From Sphaerisporangium fuscum (GTDB taxonomy: Bacteria > Actinomycetota > Actinomycetes > Streptosporangiales > Streptosporangiaceae): a stretch of DNA of 64,000 bases. Under the pieces are notes generated by a model. It did not search any database and was not told the DNA's origin. It saw only the letters and a list, made by a program, of their open reading frames with translations. How positions within the stretch are numbered: position 1 is the first letter of the stretch; each line of letters begins with the position of its first letter. Shown in pieces: positions 24,701-33,558 of the stretch. Made by a program: the position numbers and the translations under genes. Location of the stretch: assembly GCF_018531465.1 (NCBI RefSeq), contig NZ_JAHDTF010000027.1, positions 1 through 64,000 of the forward strand, read 5' to 3'.

Positions 24701-27700
24701 AGACGGCCGGCGCTGTCGTAATCGAAGCGCCATGGGGCCAGTCCCGGCGGAGTGAGCTGGCTGATCCGTCCTTCCGCGTTGTAGTAGTAGGTGGTCGTCA
24801 GGCCGGTACGCGGGTCGAACACCTGCCGCAGGTGCCCTGTTGAGTCGTACGCGTACGAAGTCATCACGGTCGCCTTCATCGCGCCCGTGCCGGGGTCGAA
24901 CGCCGTGTAGGTCACGTTCTTGACCTGGCCGGCGTAGTCACCCCAGCCCGAGGCGACGCCGGTGGCCGTCGTACCGGCCGCGTACGACAGTTCGATGGCG
25001 CGGCAACCGGCGACCAGGACGGTGCCGCAGGTCACGCCCGCTGCGACGGGCGTCAGAACCCGGGTGATGCGCCCCTGGCCGTCCCGGTAGTAGGTGGTGG
25101 CCGACTCGGTGGCGGCCGTCTCCGTGCGCGCGACCACCCATCTTCCGTTCGCCTTGACGTAGGTCGTCTTGTTACCGAGCGCGTCCGTGTGAACCATCTG
25201 CCCGTTGTCGACCGTGATGAAGGACCCCTCGGCGGCGTCGCCGACACCCGTGAAGCCTTCGCCGTGCCTGACGTACGTCCAGGTCGAGCCGTCGGGCCCG
25301 ATCAGCTGCAGCGCGCCCGACTCGCCGTCTCCCGAGGGAGCGAGATCGGGCACGTTGGTGGGCGGCGCGGGGAACTCCGCGCGCCATCCCGGTCCGAACA
25401 CCTTGTTCTCGGCGAGTTGCTCGTCCGGCCGGTCGGCCTCCGGGTGAAGGGTGGTGTGAGTTCGCTTGACCGCGGTGCCGAAGAGGCTGGTGTCGGTGGC
25501 GTTGAGGGCGAAGTCTCCACTCTGCAGCGCGACCTTGCCGGGCCCGAGGTCGGACGTGGCGTAGGAGCCGCCGAAGGCGCTCTGGTCGAGGATCAGGGTG
25601 CTCCCGTCGGAGCACTTCTCCTCACCGGTGGCGCCCGACAAGCACGCCCGGACCTGGACCTTGCCTCCGTCGTCCGCCTCACTCTGGAGCGTCTTCGCGA
25701 GATCCCAGACCAGGGGCGGGAAGTTCTGCGAGGTGTTCGTACGGACCTGGGGCCATGACGTCAGTGGCTGCGCCGAGCCGGGCACGGTGACGTCCTGGAC
25801 GGGAACGGGCCGCCACACCGCCCACGGGCTGTCGAAGTCCGAGGCGCCGATCTGGTACTCGTAGCTGACCTTGGTCTGGGCGGGTGCGGCGGCGGTCTCC
25901 AAGGTCACCACCCTCGCCGTACGGGAGGCGTGCTGCACGAGCCCGCCGACCCCGATCCCGAAGCTCGTCTTGAAGACGGGAGAGGTGTTGTGCGCCTTGT
26001 CGCGGGCACTCATGTAGATGGTGTGCCAACCGGTGGAAAGCGACGAGAGGGAGAACTCTCCGCTGTACTTGTCCAGCGACTTCGGCATCGCGGGATCGTC
26101 GATCCCGTACTGGTAGCCATCGAGATCACCCCAGTAGGAGTTCATGAAGCAGTGGGAGTCACCGTTCCAGTCCAGCGGCTTCCACGAACCGTCCGGATGA
26201 GAGCAGCCCGTGCTCCCCGACACCAGCGTGGGAGGGGTGGCGTCCACGGTGATCTTCTGCCAAGGCGACCAGTCAGAGGTCTCGATGCCGTCGGAGGCAC
26301 GGGCCCGCCAGCGGATCTGCCACGCGTCCGCGATCTTGCCTTCAGGGATCTTGACCTTGGCGTTGAGCCCGGCCTGGACGCCGTCGACAGAGCCACTCCA
26401 GATGACACCCGCGCCGTGAGCGGTGTCGGCGGGATCGTGCTCGACCTCGAAGTCGGCCTTCAGCAGCCCGCCGTCGTTGTCCCTGACCCCCGCCCACAGG
26501 CTGGGGGTGAGGGTGTTGGTGTAGAAGACCCCGTCATTACCCGTGATCGGCGCGGCCCGCAGGTTCTCGGTCCATGGGGTGCTGCCGAAGGTCAGGGAGA
26601 GTGTCACGGGATTGAAGGTCCAGTAGAAATTGCCGCTGTCCGTCGCTTCGTCGTCCAGCTTGAGCTGCAGCCCGTTGCCCGCCGCGCCTCCGGCCCACGC
26701 CTGGGCGATCGGCGTGATCGGAATGCTCCACATGACGTCTTCGGCCAGGCCGCCGCTGGCACAGGCGGAGGGCGGAGGCGTGGTGACGGCGCCGTCGTTG
26801 CTCGTGGCGGGCTGGTTGCCCCACCGGACGTTGGCGGGTGACCACGTTCCGGTCAGGCGGCGGACCGTGAGCTTGCGACCGACGGGGCAGGCCGGCTGTC
26901 CTTCGTAGCCCACCATGGTCGTGTTGAGGTCGAGGCGGGCGTCGACCACGTTCTTGCCCGCGAGGGTGGAGGTGTCGAACTTGATCAGCGCCCGGGCGGG
27001 GACGTCCTGCTCCTCCTCGCTGTGGGCGCCGCAGCCGTCCCAGCTGTAGAAGCCGTCGATGATGCCGGCTACCATCTCGGCGGAGGTGAGCTGGGTGCCG
27101 TCGTTGCACGGCGCGTACAGGGTCCGGTAGGACTGCACGCCCAGCGTCAGCGTGGGATCGACGACCACGGGCCAGCGGGTGCGTGGGTCGGAGAGGAACG
27201 CCGGGTCGGGCTTGAGCACCAGGAACTGCTGATCGCCTTCGGTGGTGAGTTCGGTCTCCAGCTTCCCCTTGCGGGAGTCGCCGGCCTGCGCGGCCTGCCC
27301 TGGCGAGTCGTACATCACAGGTGCCGGTGCCGAAGCGACGGTCTTGCCCTTGCCGTCGGTGAGCTTCAGCCGGCCCTGCTCGGTCTCGGTGAGCTTCAGC
27401 CCGCCGGTCCTGACAGGGATCTTGTACTCGACAGGGCCGCTGGGACGTTGGCGCAGCACGACGTCATGGCGAAAGCCGGTGGGAAGCGCGGTCAGGACGA
27501 GGTCGGCGCCAGGGCCCGCGGCGTCGGTGTAGGTGGCCTTGTCGCCTTCGACCTTGGGCTTGGGCAGCGCCGTCGGCCATGTGAGGGCGTAGAACTCCTT
27601 GTCGGAACGTTTCAACTGCGCGAGCGTCTGCCCCGCGCCACCAGCCGAGAAGGAGACATCGGCCAGAGCCGCCTTGGGCTTGAGGAGCCCTCCTGAGACC

Positions 27701-28080
27701 GCGAGCGTGGTGTCGACAGGCGTCCACTTGTCGCCCCGCTTGACGCGTACGGGGTTGGAGGAGGTCTCGAGGGTGACGGTGCCGTTCGGGTTGACGTAGG
27801 TGAGGCTGGTCTCCGTGGTCTCGCCGGTGACCAGGACCCGGCTGCCTTGCAGGCGCGCGCTCAGGGCGGCGGAGACGCGGTCGGCCCGCTCGGTGACCTG
27901 CGGGGCCTTCGCGGCCGCCGGGCCGGGGGCGGGCGGCGCGGTCGACGCCGAGGTGGCGGCCTCCGCCACGTAGCCGGTGGGTAAGAGGAGCGAGGTCGCC
28001 AACCCCGCGGTGAGGGCTGCTCGTCGCCAGGCCCACCTGTTTCCGGGCATGGCGAAACAAGCCTTTCGGCGGATGTGCAC
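21760..28080 (-). CDS. Secreted DNRLRE/RHS-repeat protein with unrecognised C-terminal tip
   Basis: About 2,106 residues. GTG 28080 follows GGGAGGT closely; a TTG four codons upstream is the longest option. A signal peptide ends near VAEAA. A DNRLRE-type domain (ALIKFDTSTLAGKNVVDARL, TGTWSPANVRWGNQP) lies at about 320-470, followed by Ig-like parts and many RHS/YD repeats from about 1020. The RHS core LMGRRLYNPVTGRFLQLDP ends near DPLNKTDLTG. The last 155 residues are Tyr/Thr/His-rich with four Cys, match no toxin fold I know, and are encoded by lower-GC DNA. This is polymorphic-toxin architecture, but no immunity gene adjoins. A structural role is possible. A SARP gene lies upstream. Confidence 0.88.
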   Translation of the reverse strand: MHIRRKACFAMPGNRWAWRRAALTAGLATSLLLPTGYVAEAATSASTAPPAPGPAAAKAPQVTERADRVSAALSARLQGSRVLVTGETTETSLTYVNPNGTVTLETSSNPVRVKRGDKWTPVDTTLAVSGGLLKPKAALADVSFSAGGAGQTLAQLKRSDKEFYALTWPTALPKPKVEGDKATYTDAAGPGADLVLTALPTGFRHDVVLRQRPSGPVEYKIPVRTGGLKLTETEQGRLKLTDGKGKTVASAPAPVMYDSPGQAAQAGDSRKGKLETELTTEGDQQFLVLKPDPAFLSDPRTRWPVVVDPTLTLGVQSYRTLYAPCNDGTQLTSAEMVAGIIDGFYSWDGCGAHSEEEQDVPARALIKFDTSTLAGKNVVDARLDLNTTMVGYEGQPACPVGRKLTVRRLTGTWSPANVRWGNQPATSNDGAVTTPPPSACASGGLAEDVMWSIPITPIAQAWAGGAAGNGLQLKLDDEATDSGNFYWTFNPVTLSLTFGSTPWTENLRAAPITGNDGVFYTNTLTPSLWAGVRDNDGGLLKADFEVEHDPADTAHGAGVIWSGSVDGVQAGLNAKVKIPEGKIADAWQIRWRARASDGIETSDWSPWQKITVDATPPTLVSGSTGCSHPDGSWKPLDWNGDSHCFMNSYWGDLDGYQYGIDDPAMPKSLDKYSGEFSLSSLSTGWHTIYMSARDKAHNTSPVFKTSFGIGVGGLVQHASRTARVVTLETAAAPAQTKVSYEYQIGASDFDSPWAVWRPVPVQDVTVPGSAQPLTSWPQVRTNTSQNFPPLVWDLAKTLQSEADDGGKVQVRACLSGATGEEKCSDGSTLILDQSAFGGSYATSDLGPGKVALQSGDFALNATDTSLFGTAVKRTHTTLHPEADRPDEQLAENKVFGPGWRAEFPAPPTNVPDLAPSGDGESGALQLIGPDGSTWTYVRHGEGFTGVGDAAEGSFITVDNGQMVHTDALGNKTTYVKANGRWVVARTETAATESATTYYRDGQGRITRVLTPVAAGVTCGTVLVAGCRAIELSYAAGTTATGVASGWGDYAGQVKNVTYTAFDPGTGAMKATVMTSYAYDSTGHLRQVFDPRTGLTTTYYYNAEGRISQLTPPGLAPWRFDYDSAGRLVDVQREGGDTDPTMAVAYDVPIGGAGAPVDLTAAQTSRWGQATDLPVTGTAIFPASHVPPRQEGGSYRPGTSDWEYASLIYTDADGRSVDAARYGAGAWQIGATRYDDKGRVVWELGPGNRAQALAPTEDTDPYVVGRSDSAARADLLASVSTYTSDGDLSTELGPARLVTLADGRYVSARAKKINVYDEGKPSQAINYRLVTTSTSGPVVLDGTATPTAEDSQVTKTGYDPIGSGDASGWNLHKVTSVTTVVPGGADIVQRLRYDAAGREFERRMPSSAGADAGTTVTLYYTAGAHPTAPECGNKPQWAGWSCRFGPAAQPAGTPLPVHSSTYSYYGDTAVRTDTSGDVTRTVTFGHDVAGRATSTETQVSPASAGGTATPSATYTYDAATGLPTQTTSGGQSIVQRHDAFGRLSSATDASGNTSTVTYNIDGQIATTHDGKGLITFTYDGVDASGRAERRGMLTRIDTGAGVFTGSYDDGGALATQVYPGGLTATSDYDSTGVRTGLRYVKNSTAWLSYAAVPDIQGRVAERQGPGGSAQDYRYDGAGRLVRVEDTYGGACTTRLYSFSLNTNRLSRSDYSSTASCGTAGTPVEKSHTYDTADRITGSGYAYDNLGRTTRLPAGDAAGGSDVTVAYYTDDQVATISQAGESKTFTRDAAGRITRTVTTGGPKPGTTVNHYTGGEDSPGWVTETDGSWTRNLLGLSGLAAIQRSDGSVTLQLTDLHGDLTATAAPTGNGIDGYTEYTEYGAPRASAGGPTRYGWLGGYQRDSGALGGLVLMGRRLYNPVTGRFLQLDPVDGGSANAYEYCSGDPLNKTDLTGEDDYLGGRGEWSDIKHERDTVYEQAYGTIVTFICTRFDVVCGDKLEVFIETHHYYRTYTQVNHYQEHRTIYVWTCQKTALGPCGRHVRETIPQTRRRTETIVTSYHKSVYIKEYRSGSMFIGRTVDDSGWQVTGRKVTTTYTAWVSGAGPYSTKFP

Positions 28081-28512
28081 CCAACCTCCCAAGTGAAGAT
28101 CTGTAAGCGATCGGAGGGGATAAGTACGGCATAAAGCAGCATGGAGGGCGGTGCTCTGGAGACTCTCTCCACTTTGTCGCGATCTTGTTCGCGGATGTGT
28201 CGTCGCCTGTTGGGGGCCACGGGCAACTGAGGCGGACCACGATGGGGACGGGGCACGATCGTGACCACGAGGGAGGGGCCAGGCTGACGCTTCGCGTCCT
28301 GGGGCCGATGGAGATCCAGTCTGATGATCGACGCCCGGCCGGGGAAGATCCTTACGACGTCCGTGCGGCGGCGGATCTCCTTCTCAGCCGTTCCCCGGGA
28401 TCGTTCGACCAGATCCGCTTCCAGACTTCACGGGGTCCGGCCACCCTCACGGACCTTCTTGGCAGGCCGTCCGGCCAGACGAACGCCTACGGCGCGATGT
28501 CCTCATCGGGCC
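28081..28512. other. Intergenic region upstream of the RHS gene
   Basis: It separates the 3' end of the SARP gene from the RHS start. It should hold the RHS promoter; none is obvious. On the plus strand it contains a short segment resembling the start of a SARP gene (listed separately). Confidence 0.4.
28284..28330 (+). pseudogene. Possible remnant of a second SARP gene start
   Basis: Reading on the plus strand from CTG 28284, behind a GGGAGGGG stretch, gives LTLRVLGPMEIQSDDRR. This closely matches the conserved first 15 residues of AfsR/SARP regulators (compare EYRVLGPVGLWRDGR in the intact gene). The similarity then stops. The frame remains open into the antisense of the intact SARP gene but shows no further domain. 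Best explained as a decayed or truncated paralogue; chance similarity of a short stretch cannot be excluded. Confidence 0.35.
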
Positions 28513-31500
28513 TCATTCACCGCGGGTTCCGGCGATGCCACGAAGCTTGGCGGCTACCACCTCGGCCTCGGGTACGTGCATCGACGACAAAATGTCGAGC
28601 GCCTTCCGCCAATACGCTGCCGCCCGCTCCGAATTTCCGCCAGAGTGATCCACGTCACCGATCCCCCTGAGGGCCAGACCTTCCAGGTGAGACCCCTTGA
28701 GGCCACGAGAAATCACCAGAGCAGCCTTGTACGACTCCAGTGCGTCACGCCTCTCTCCCATGGCGAGAAAGGTGTCGCCGAGATCAAGCAATATTTCGCA
28801 CTCCAGTTCACGGGTGCTCAGGTTCTCCACTATGGAAAGAGCTCGCCGCTGACAGGCGAGCGCATCGTCGAGTCGCCCCGACTTCCGGTGCCACCGTCCG
28901 ACGGTGCTCAGCGCGTCCGCCTCGAGTCGCGAATTACGCAGTTCGCGACCCACCCGCAGAGCATCGAGTGCACGCTCAACGGCCGATGAGAAATCTCCGA
29001 GCCACCCGTGGGCGTCTGCCAGATAAATAGACGCGTAGGCTTCATCGTAGCGTTTGCCGGCCTTCCGAAAGTGACTTATGCACTTGTTCAGCAAGTCAGC
29101 CGCGTCTGTGGTACGCCCTGCCCTCAAGTAGGCGCAGGCCAGTCTGTAGGTGGATTCCATCTCACCGTCCAGATCCGCGATGCCGCGATGCTTGGCGAGC
29201 GCCTGCGTGAACGCCTCGATCGCGGCCGCCAGTTCCCCTGTCCGCAAGAGGCCATATCCCAGATGTTGAAGGGCACTGGCCTCGCCGCTCTCATCTCCCG
29301 CAGATCGGCAGAGCTGTAAACTGCACCGCTGGTGGCTCAGGTACTTCGCATACTGCCCCGCGAACAGGTAAGCATAAGCCAGATCGCACAGAATCAAATT
29401 CTCCGCCTTGTTGTCATCGAGCCCGCGAGCCGCGGAGAGCGCCACCTCGTGAGTGGTTATCCAGTCATCTATGTAGTCTTGGGAGTAGAAGAATCTGGTG
29501 AGCGTATGGGCGAGTCGCCATGCGAGGCCGGGCCAACCGGCAGAGGCGGCGAAGCCGATGCTCGCCACCAAGGTCTCGCGTTCGGTCTCCAGCCACGCCA
29601 GAGCATCGTCATGGCGCGTGAACCTCCGCTTTCCGTTGCGCGGCAGGGGTATGCCGGGATCGAGACGCTTACTGCCGGGCGACACGTGAGCGACGGCTGA
29701 GCCAGAAGAATGGATGAACCAGCTCAGCAGGTCCGTCAGGGCAGTGCGCCGCTCTCTCTCGCTGTCTTCGACAGCGCTGCGGTCGCGAGCGTAGACGCGC
29801 AGGAGGTCGTGCATTGCCAGACGCGCCCCGACCCGATGAACAAGGTGGGCGTTGACCAGTACGTCGACTGCTTTACGCGCCTCGGCGGGTGTCGCATCCA
29901 CCAAGACGGCCACCGCGTCGAGGTCGATGTCCGGTCCAGGGGCGTGCCCCAGCAGCCGGAAGGCCCGCCTGGGCATGTCGGGTAAAGCCCGATAAGACAG
30001 CTCGAAGGTGGCACGGACCCCCACGCCGGGATCTTCGTCGATTTCCAGGGCGGAGAGCGGATTCTCTTCCCGTAGGCGCGCCATGAAATCTTGTATACGG
30101 AGCTCAGGTTGGTAGTGGAGGTGAGCGGAAGCCAGCCGCAGAGCAAGAGGGAGGCCGCCACACAGTCGAGCCAGTTCCCCGGCATGAGCGCCCAGACGTT
30201 CCGCTCCGAGCTGAGCCATAAGAAAGGCCTTCGCCTCCGCTGCCGTCAGCATTCCCAGCGCGAAGGTATGCACGTCATGAGTGACAGCGAGACCGCGTAA
30301 AGAATCCCGGCTGGTGATGACGACCTTGCAATGCGGCGAACCTGGCAGTAGCGGACGCACCTGCTGCGGAGTGGCCGCGTTGTCCAAGACGATGAGCATG
30401 TGCTTGTCGGCCACCAGCGTGCGGTAGAGCCCGACACGCTCGTCTTCCAGATGAGGAATGGCTTCCCTGGCGACGCCCAAGCCCAGGAGAAGTTGCTGGA
30501 GTGCTTGGCCCGGAGCGACCCGTTCTCCATGGGAATAGCCATGCAGATTCAGGAACAACTGCCCGTCGGGAAACCGATCAGCCACGCTGTGTGCCCAATA
30601 TGTCGCCAGCGCCGTCTTGCCCACCCCGGCCGTACCGGCGATGACCGAGATCGTCGCCGCATGGCCGTTCTCCGCGCCGCCGAGCAGTGAGTCCAGCAGC
30701 CGCAGGCTGTCCACGCGCCCGGTGAAGCGAGAGACATGAGGGGGGAGTTGGCGGGGCACCGGCCTGGAAGCCGCTGCGGTTCCCGGTGCGGTCGCCGCTT
30801 GCCCACAGGTGCTCATCGCATCGTGAGGATCAGCCGCCAAGATCGCCTGATGCAGCCTGCTTATGTCCGCGCCGGGCTCCAGCCCGAACTCTTCGCGTAG
30901 ATGCCGGCAACCGAGCCGGTATTCCTCCAAAGCTTCCGCCGTACGGCCTGAGCGGTGAAGCGCCAACATCAGCTGACCCCGTAGCCGCTCCTGCAGCGGA
31001 TAGTCCACAACGAGCCGACGCAATTCGCCGATGAGATCATCGTGACGGCCCAGCGCCAGATCCGCTTCGATACGGTCACCGAACGCGGCGACGCGCCGTT
31101 CTTCGAGGGCGGCACCATCGGTGAGTTGCAGCTCGTCCCGTGTCCCGGCCAGAGCCGTTCCGCGCCACAATGCGAGGGCTCCGCGGAGCCGATCGGCCGC
31201 CTGCTGAGCATCGCCCGCCGCAAGAGCTTTACGGGCCGCGTCGGTCTCGGCAGTGAAGACATCGAGGTCCGATGCGCTGGGCGGTATCTGCAGACAGTAA
31301 CCGGCGGGGGTACCGGTCAGCCGGCCGGGATCCGCGAGCGACCGACGTAGAGACCACACGTGGTTCTGCAGGAGTTTTCGGCCCGACACCGGGATCTCCA
31401 CTCCCCATAGTGCGGTCAGCAATCGGTCGTGCGAGACCACGTGGTTGGCGTGCAGGACCAAGACCGCCAGCAAGGTGCGCTGCTTCTGACCGACGATCGA

Positions 31501-31554
31501 CGTCAGACGCCCGTCGCGCCACAAGCCCACCGGTCCAAGCACTCTGTACTCCAC
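28513..31554 (-). CDS. AfsR/SARP-family regulator (winged helix, BTAD, NB-ARC, TPR)
   Basis: About 1,013 residues. GTG 31554 (VEYRVLGPVGLW) sits four bases behind AAGGAGG and gives the usual SARP start, so frame extensions upstream are rejected. The order is OmpR-type winged helix (about 1-90), bacterial transcriptional activation domain (95-240, ending LHQAILAADP), NB-ARC ATPase (Walker A GTAGVGKT near 310, LIVLDNA) and a C-terminal TPR array. Such proteins activate secondary-metabolite or developmental genes. No biosynthetic cluster is visible nearby, so its target may be the RHS gene downstream on the same strand; this is inference. Confidence 0.9.
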   Translation of the reverse strand: MEYRVLGPVGLWRDGRLTSIVGQKQRTLLAVLVLHANHVVSHDRLLTALWGVEIPVSGRKLLQNHVWSLRRSLADPGRLTGTPAGYCLQIPPSASDLDVFTAETDAARKALAAGDAQQAADRLRGALALWRGTALAGTRDELQLTDGAALEERRVAAFGDRIEADLALGRHDDLIGELRRLVVDYPLQERLRGQLMLALHRSGRTAEALEEYRLGCRHLREEFGLEPGADISRLHQAILAADPHDAMSTCGQAATAPGTAAASRPVPRQLPPHVSRFTGRVDSLRLLDSLLGGAENGHAATISVIAGTAGVGKTALATYWAHSVADRFPDGQLFLNLHGYSHGERVAPGQALQQLLLGLGVAREAIPHLEDERVGLYRTLVADKHMLIVLDNAATPQQVRPLLPGSPHCKVVITSRDSLRGLAVTHDVHTFALGMLTAAEAKAFLMAQLGAERLGAHAGELARLCGGLPLALRLASAHLHYQPELRIQDFMARLREENPLSALEIDEDPGVGVRATFELSYRALPDMPRRAFRLLGHAPGPDIDLDAVAVLVDATPAEARKAVDVLVNAHLVHRVGARLAMHDLLRVYARDRSAVEDSERERRTALTDLLSWFIHSSGSAVAHVSPGSKRLDPGIPLPRNGKRRFTRHDDALAWLETERETLVASIGFAASAGWPGLAWRLAHTLTRFFYSQDYIDDWITTHEVALSAARGLDDNKAENLILCDLAYAYLFAGQYAKYLSHQRCSLQLCRSAGDESGEASALQHLGYGLLRTGELAAAIEAFTQALAKHRGIADLDGEMESTYRLACAYLRAGRTTDAADLLNKCISHFRKAGKRYDEAYASIYLADAHGWLGDFSSAVERALDALRVGRELRNSRLEADALSTVGRWHRKSGRLDDALACQRRALSIVENLSTRELECEILLDLGDTFLAMGERRDALESYKAALVISRGLKGSHLEGLALRGIGDVDHSGGNSERAAAYWRKALDILSSMHVPEAEVVAAKLRGIAGTRGE

Positions 31555-31962
31555 ACTGCCTCCTTGTGAGCCACCCGGGTTCTCGTTCATCACGCGGTGC
31601 TCCCACATCGAAGTCTCTGCGGTTCGCTCTCAGGATCCAGATTGCGAACCACAAGATCAAGATTGCGCGAGGAGAGATCGAGAGTGCTCCAGGTCAGACT
31701 GCCGGAGATCCCTTACGCTCGCGGGCGTACGCGACTCCAGGCACCCGGAGAGACCGGCGCTCGTCTTCCCCGGCCTGGAAGGGGCGGCCTTTCTCGAGCG
31801 CATGAAGAACTGGGGCGAGCCCGGGTGGTCGCCGCGACCGGTCTGTCCGAGGGGTGACAGGGGGGCGCTGATCTTGTTGCAGTAATGTGCCCTTGATCGT
31901 TTGCCGGCTCCCGGAGACGCCCAGCTCCCCGGCGAGGCGGTGACACACGCCCTCTAGACAAG
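31555..31962. other. Divergent region between the SARP and sialidase-like genes
   Basis: No gene supported. AGATTGCG occurs twice, at 31639-31646 and 31660-31667, 21 bases apart on the plus strand (on the same face of the helix). This is upstream of the SARP start and may be an activator site. The AT-poor remainder has no clear promoter. Confidence 0.4.
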
Positions 31963-33441
31963 ATGAGGAAGCTCGTGATCCGACGCTCCAGGGCACTGTT
32001 AGGCTCAGCGGCCATCCTGCTGGCCTGCGCCGTCGCCCAGCCCGCTTCCGCGGACGGTGCCACATCCCCCGGACCCGCCGTCGTACGGCCGGTCTCGGGC
32101 TTCAGCCCGCTGCCCGCAGGCTGCGGACTTCCCCCCGGCGACGGCTACACGCTGAACCCGAACACCGAGGTCCTGCCCGTACTGGCGCGGGACCCGAACC
32201 ATCCGTGGCACCTCGTCACGGTGTTCCAGCAGGACCGCTGGAACCGGTACGGCAGCAACGGCGCGGTCACGGCCGTGTCCGAGGACTACGGCCGGACCTG
32301 GCAGCGGTCGGAGAACCTGCCCGGCTTCTCCCGGTGCAACGGCGGCAACGCCGCCAACGGCGGAGACTACGACGTCACGACCGACCACTGGATCACGGTC
32401 ACACCGACGGGCACCGCCCTGGCCTCGTCGTTCTCGCTGTCCCGCACCGGCGACGTGACCGCCGTTCTGGTGGCCCGGTCCGCCGACGGCGGCTGGACGT
32501 GGGACGCGCCGGTCACCCTGCAGCGGGACGACGACCCGAGGTTCTTCAACGACCGCCCCTCGATCACCGCGGACCCGTACCACCCGGGCGTCGTCTACGC
32601 CGTGTGGGACCGCATCGACAACCAGTCGACCGACACGGTCGAGAACTGGGTGCAGCCGATCTACATGGCGAAGTCGACCGACGACGGGCGCACCTGGACC
32701 ACCGGCAAGGTGTACGACGTCCCCACCAACAGCGGTGTCATCGGTACCCAGCTGACGCCGCTCCCGGACGGGACGCTGCTGATCGGCATGCACTACGAGA
32801 CGGACACCGATGGTGCCACCCAGGTCATCCGTTCGACCGACGGCGGCAAGACCTGGTCGGCGCCGACGCTGAACGTTCCGGCGCCGCTCGCGGTGGGCCC
32901 CCGCATCCCGGACCCGGACAACTCGGGTGACCCGGTGCGCAACGCCTCCCTGCCGCTGCTGGCCGCCCAGCCGGGCACCCAGGTGGTGAACGCGGTCTGG
33001 CAGAGCCAGAACTCCGACGGCACCTTCCACGTGGCCTACTCGCGGTCGGCGGACGGCGGGAAGACCTGGTCCGGCCCGGTCCGCGTCGACAAGACCCCCA
33101 CCGGTTCCGCCGCCGTCCCGGTCGTCGCCACGTCCCGGACGGGCACCGTCGCGGTCACCTACTACGACTTCCGCAACAACACGGCCGATCCCGCCACCCT
33201 GCCCACCGACGTGTGGGCCGTCACCTGCGCCAAGGACTGCACGCAGCCCGGGGCGTGGCGTGAGCAGCACCTCGAGGGGCCGTTCGACGCCCGCAAGGTC
33301 CCGGCGACGAGCGCGGGACGCCTGGTCGGGGACTACACCGGCCTGGTCTCGACCGGCACCGGGTTCACGGCCGTGTACGGCGTCGCCACCGGCGACACCG
33401 CCAACCCCGTGGACGTCCACAGCGCGATCTTCTCCGGCTGA
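31963..33441 (+). CDS. Secreted Asp-box (BNR) sialidase-like protein
   Basis: 492 residues with a signal peptide (VIRRSRALLGSAAILLACAV, cleavage near PASADG). Five Asp-boxes are visible: SEDYGRTW, SADGGWTW, STDDGRTW, STDGGKTW and SADGGKTW. They indicate a six-bladed beta-propeller of the sialidase superfamily. The Arg triad of true sialidases is not evident by eye, so it may be a glycan-binding or other exo-glycosidase-like propeller. ATG 31963 is the long start; GTG 31975 has a better ribosome binding site (GAGGA). Monocistronic, ended by a strong hairpin. Confidence 0.82.
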   Translation: MRKLVIRRSRALLGSAAILLACAVAQPASADGATSPGPAVVRPVSGFSPLPAGCGLPPGDGYTLNPNTEVLPVLARDPNHPWHLVTVFQQDRWNRYGSNGAVTAVSEDYGRTWQRSENLPGFSRCNGGNAANGGDYDVTTDHWITVTPTGTALASSFSLSRTGDVTAVLVARSADGGWTWDAPVTLQRDDDPRFFNDRPSITADPYHPGVVYAVWDRIDNQSTDTVENWVQPIYMAKSTDDGRTWTTGKVYDVPTNSGVIGTQLTPLPDGTLLIGMHYETDTDGATQVIRSTDGGKTWSAPTLNVPAPLAVGPRIPDPDNSGDPVRNASLPLLAAQPGTQVVNAVWQSQNSDGTFHVAYSRSADGGKTWSGPVRVDKTPTGSAAVPVVATSRTGTVAVTYYDFRNNTADPATLPTDVWAVTCAKDCTQPGAWREQHLEGPFDARKVPATSAGRLVGDYTGLVSTGTGFTAVYGVATGDTANPVDVHSAIFSG

Positions 33442-33454
33442 GCGGTCGCACGCC

Positions 33455-33489
33455 GCCGGCGGGGTCCGGTCCGGCCGGACCCCGCCGGC
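33455..33489 (+). terminator. Strong terminator of the sialidase-like gene
   Basis: GCCGGCGGGGTCCGG pairs perfectly over 15 bases with CCGGACCCCGCCGGC around TCCGG, and ATTTC follows. It begins 14 bases after the stop. Confidence 0.85.
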
Positions 33490-33558
33490 ATTTCACCGAC
33501 CATCCCCTGTTCCGGCCATTATCCGGCGATCGTGGTACGTGGTCCCGTCGCCTGATCC

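Noticed and set aside
31597..31857. Plus-strand 86-codon frame between the SARP and sialidase-like genes
   Set aside because: No ribosome binding site, no domain, and it overlaps the SARP promoter region.
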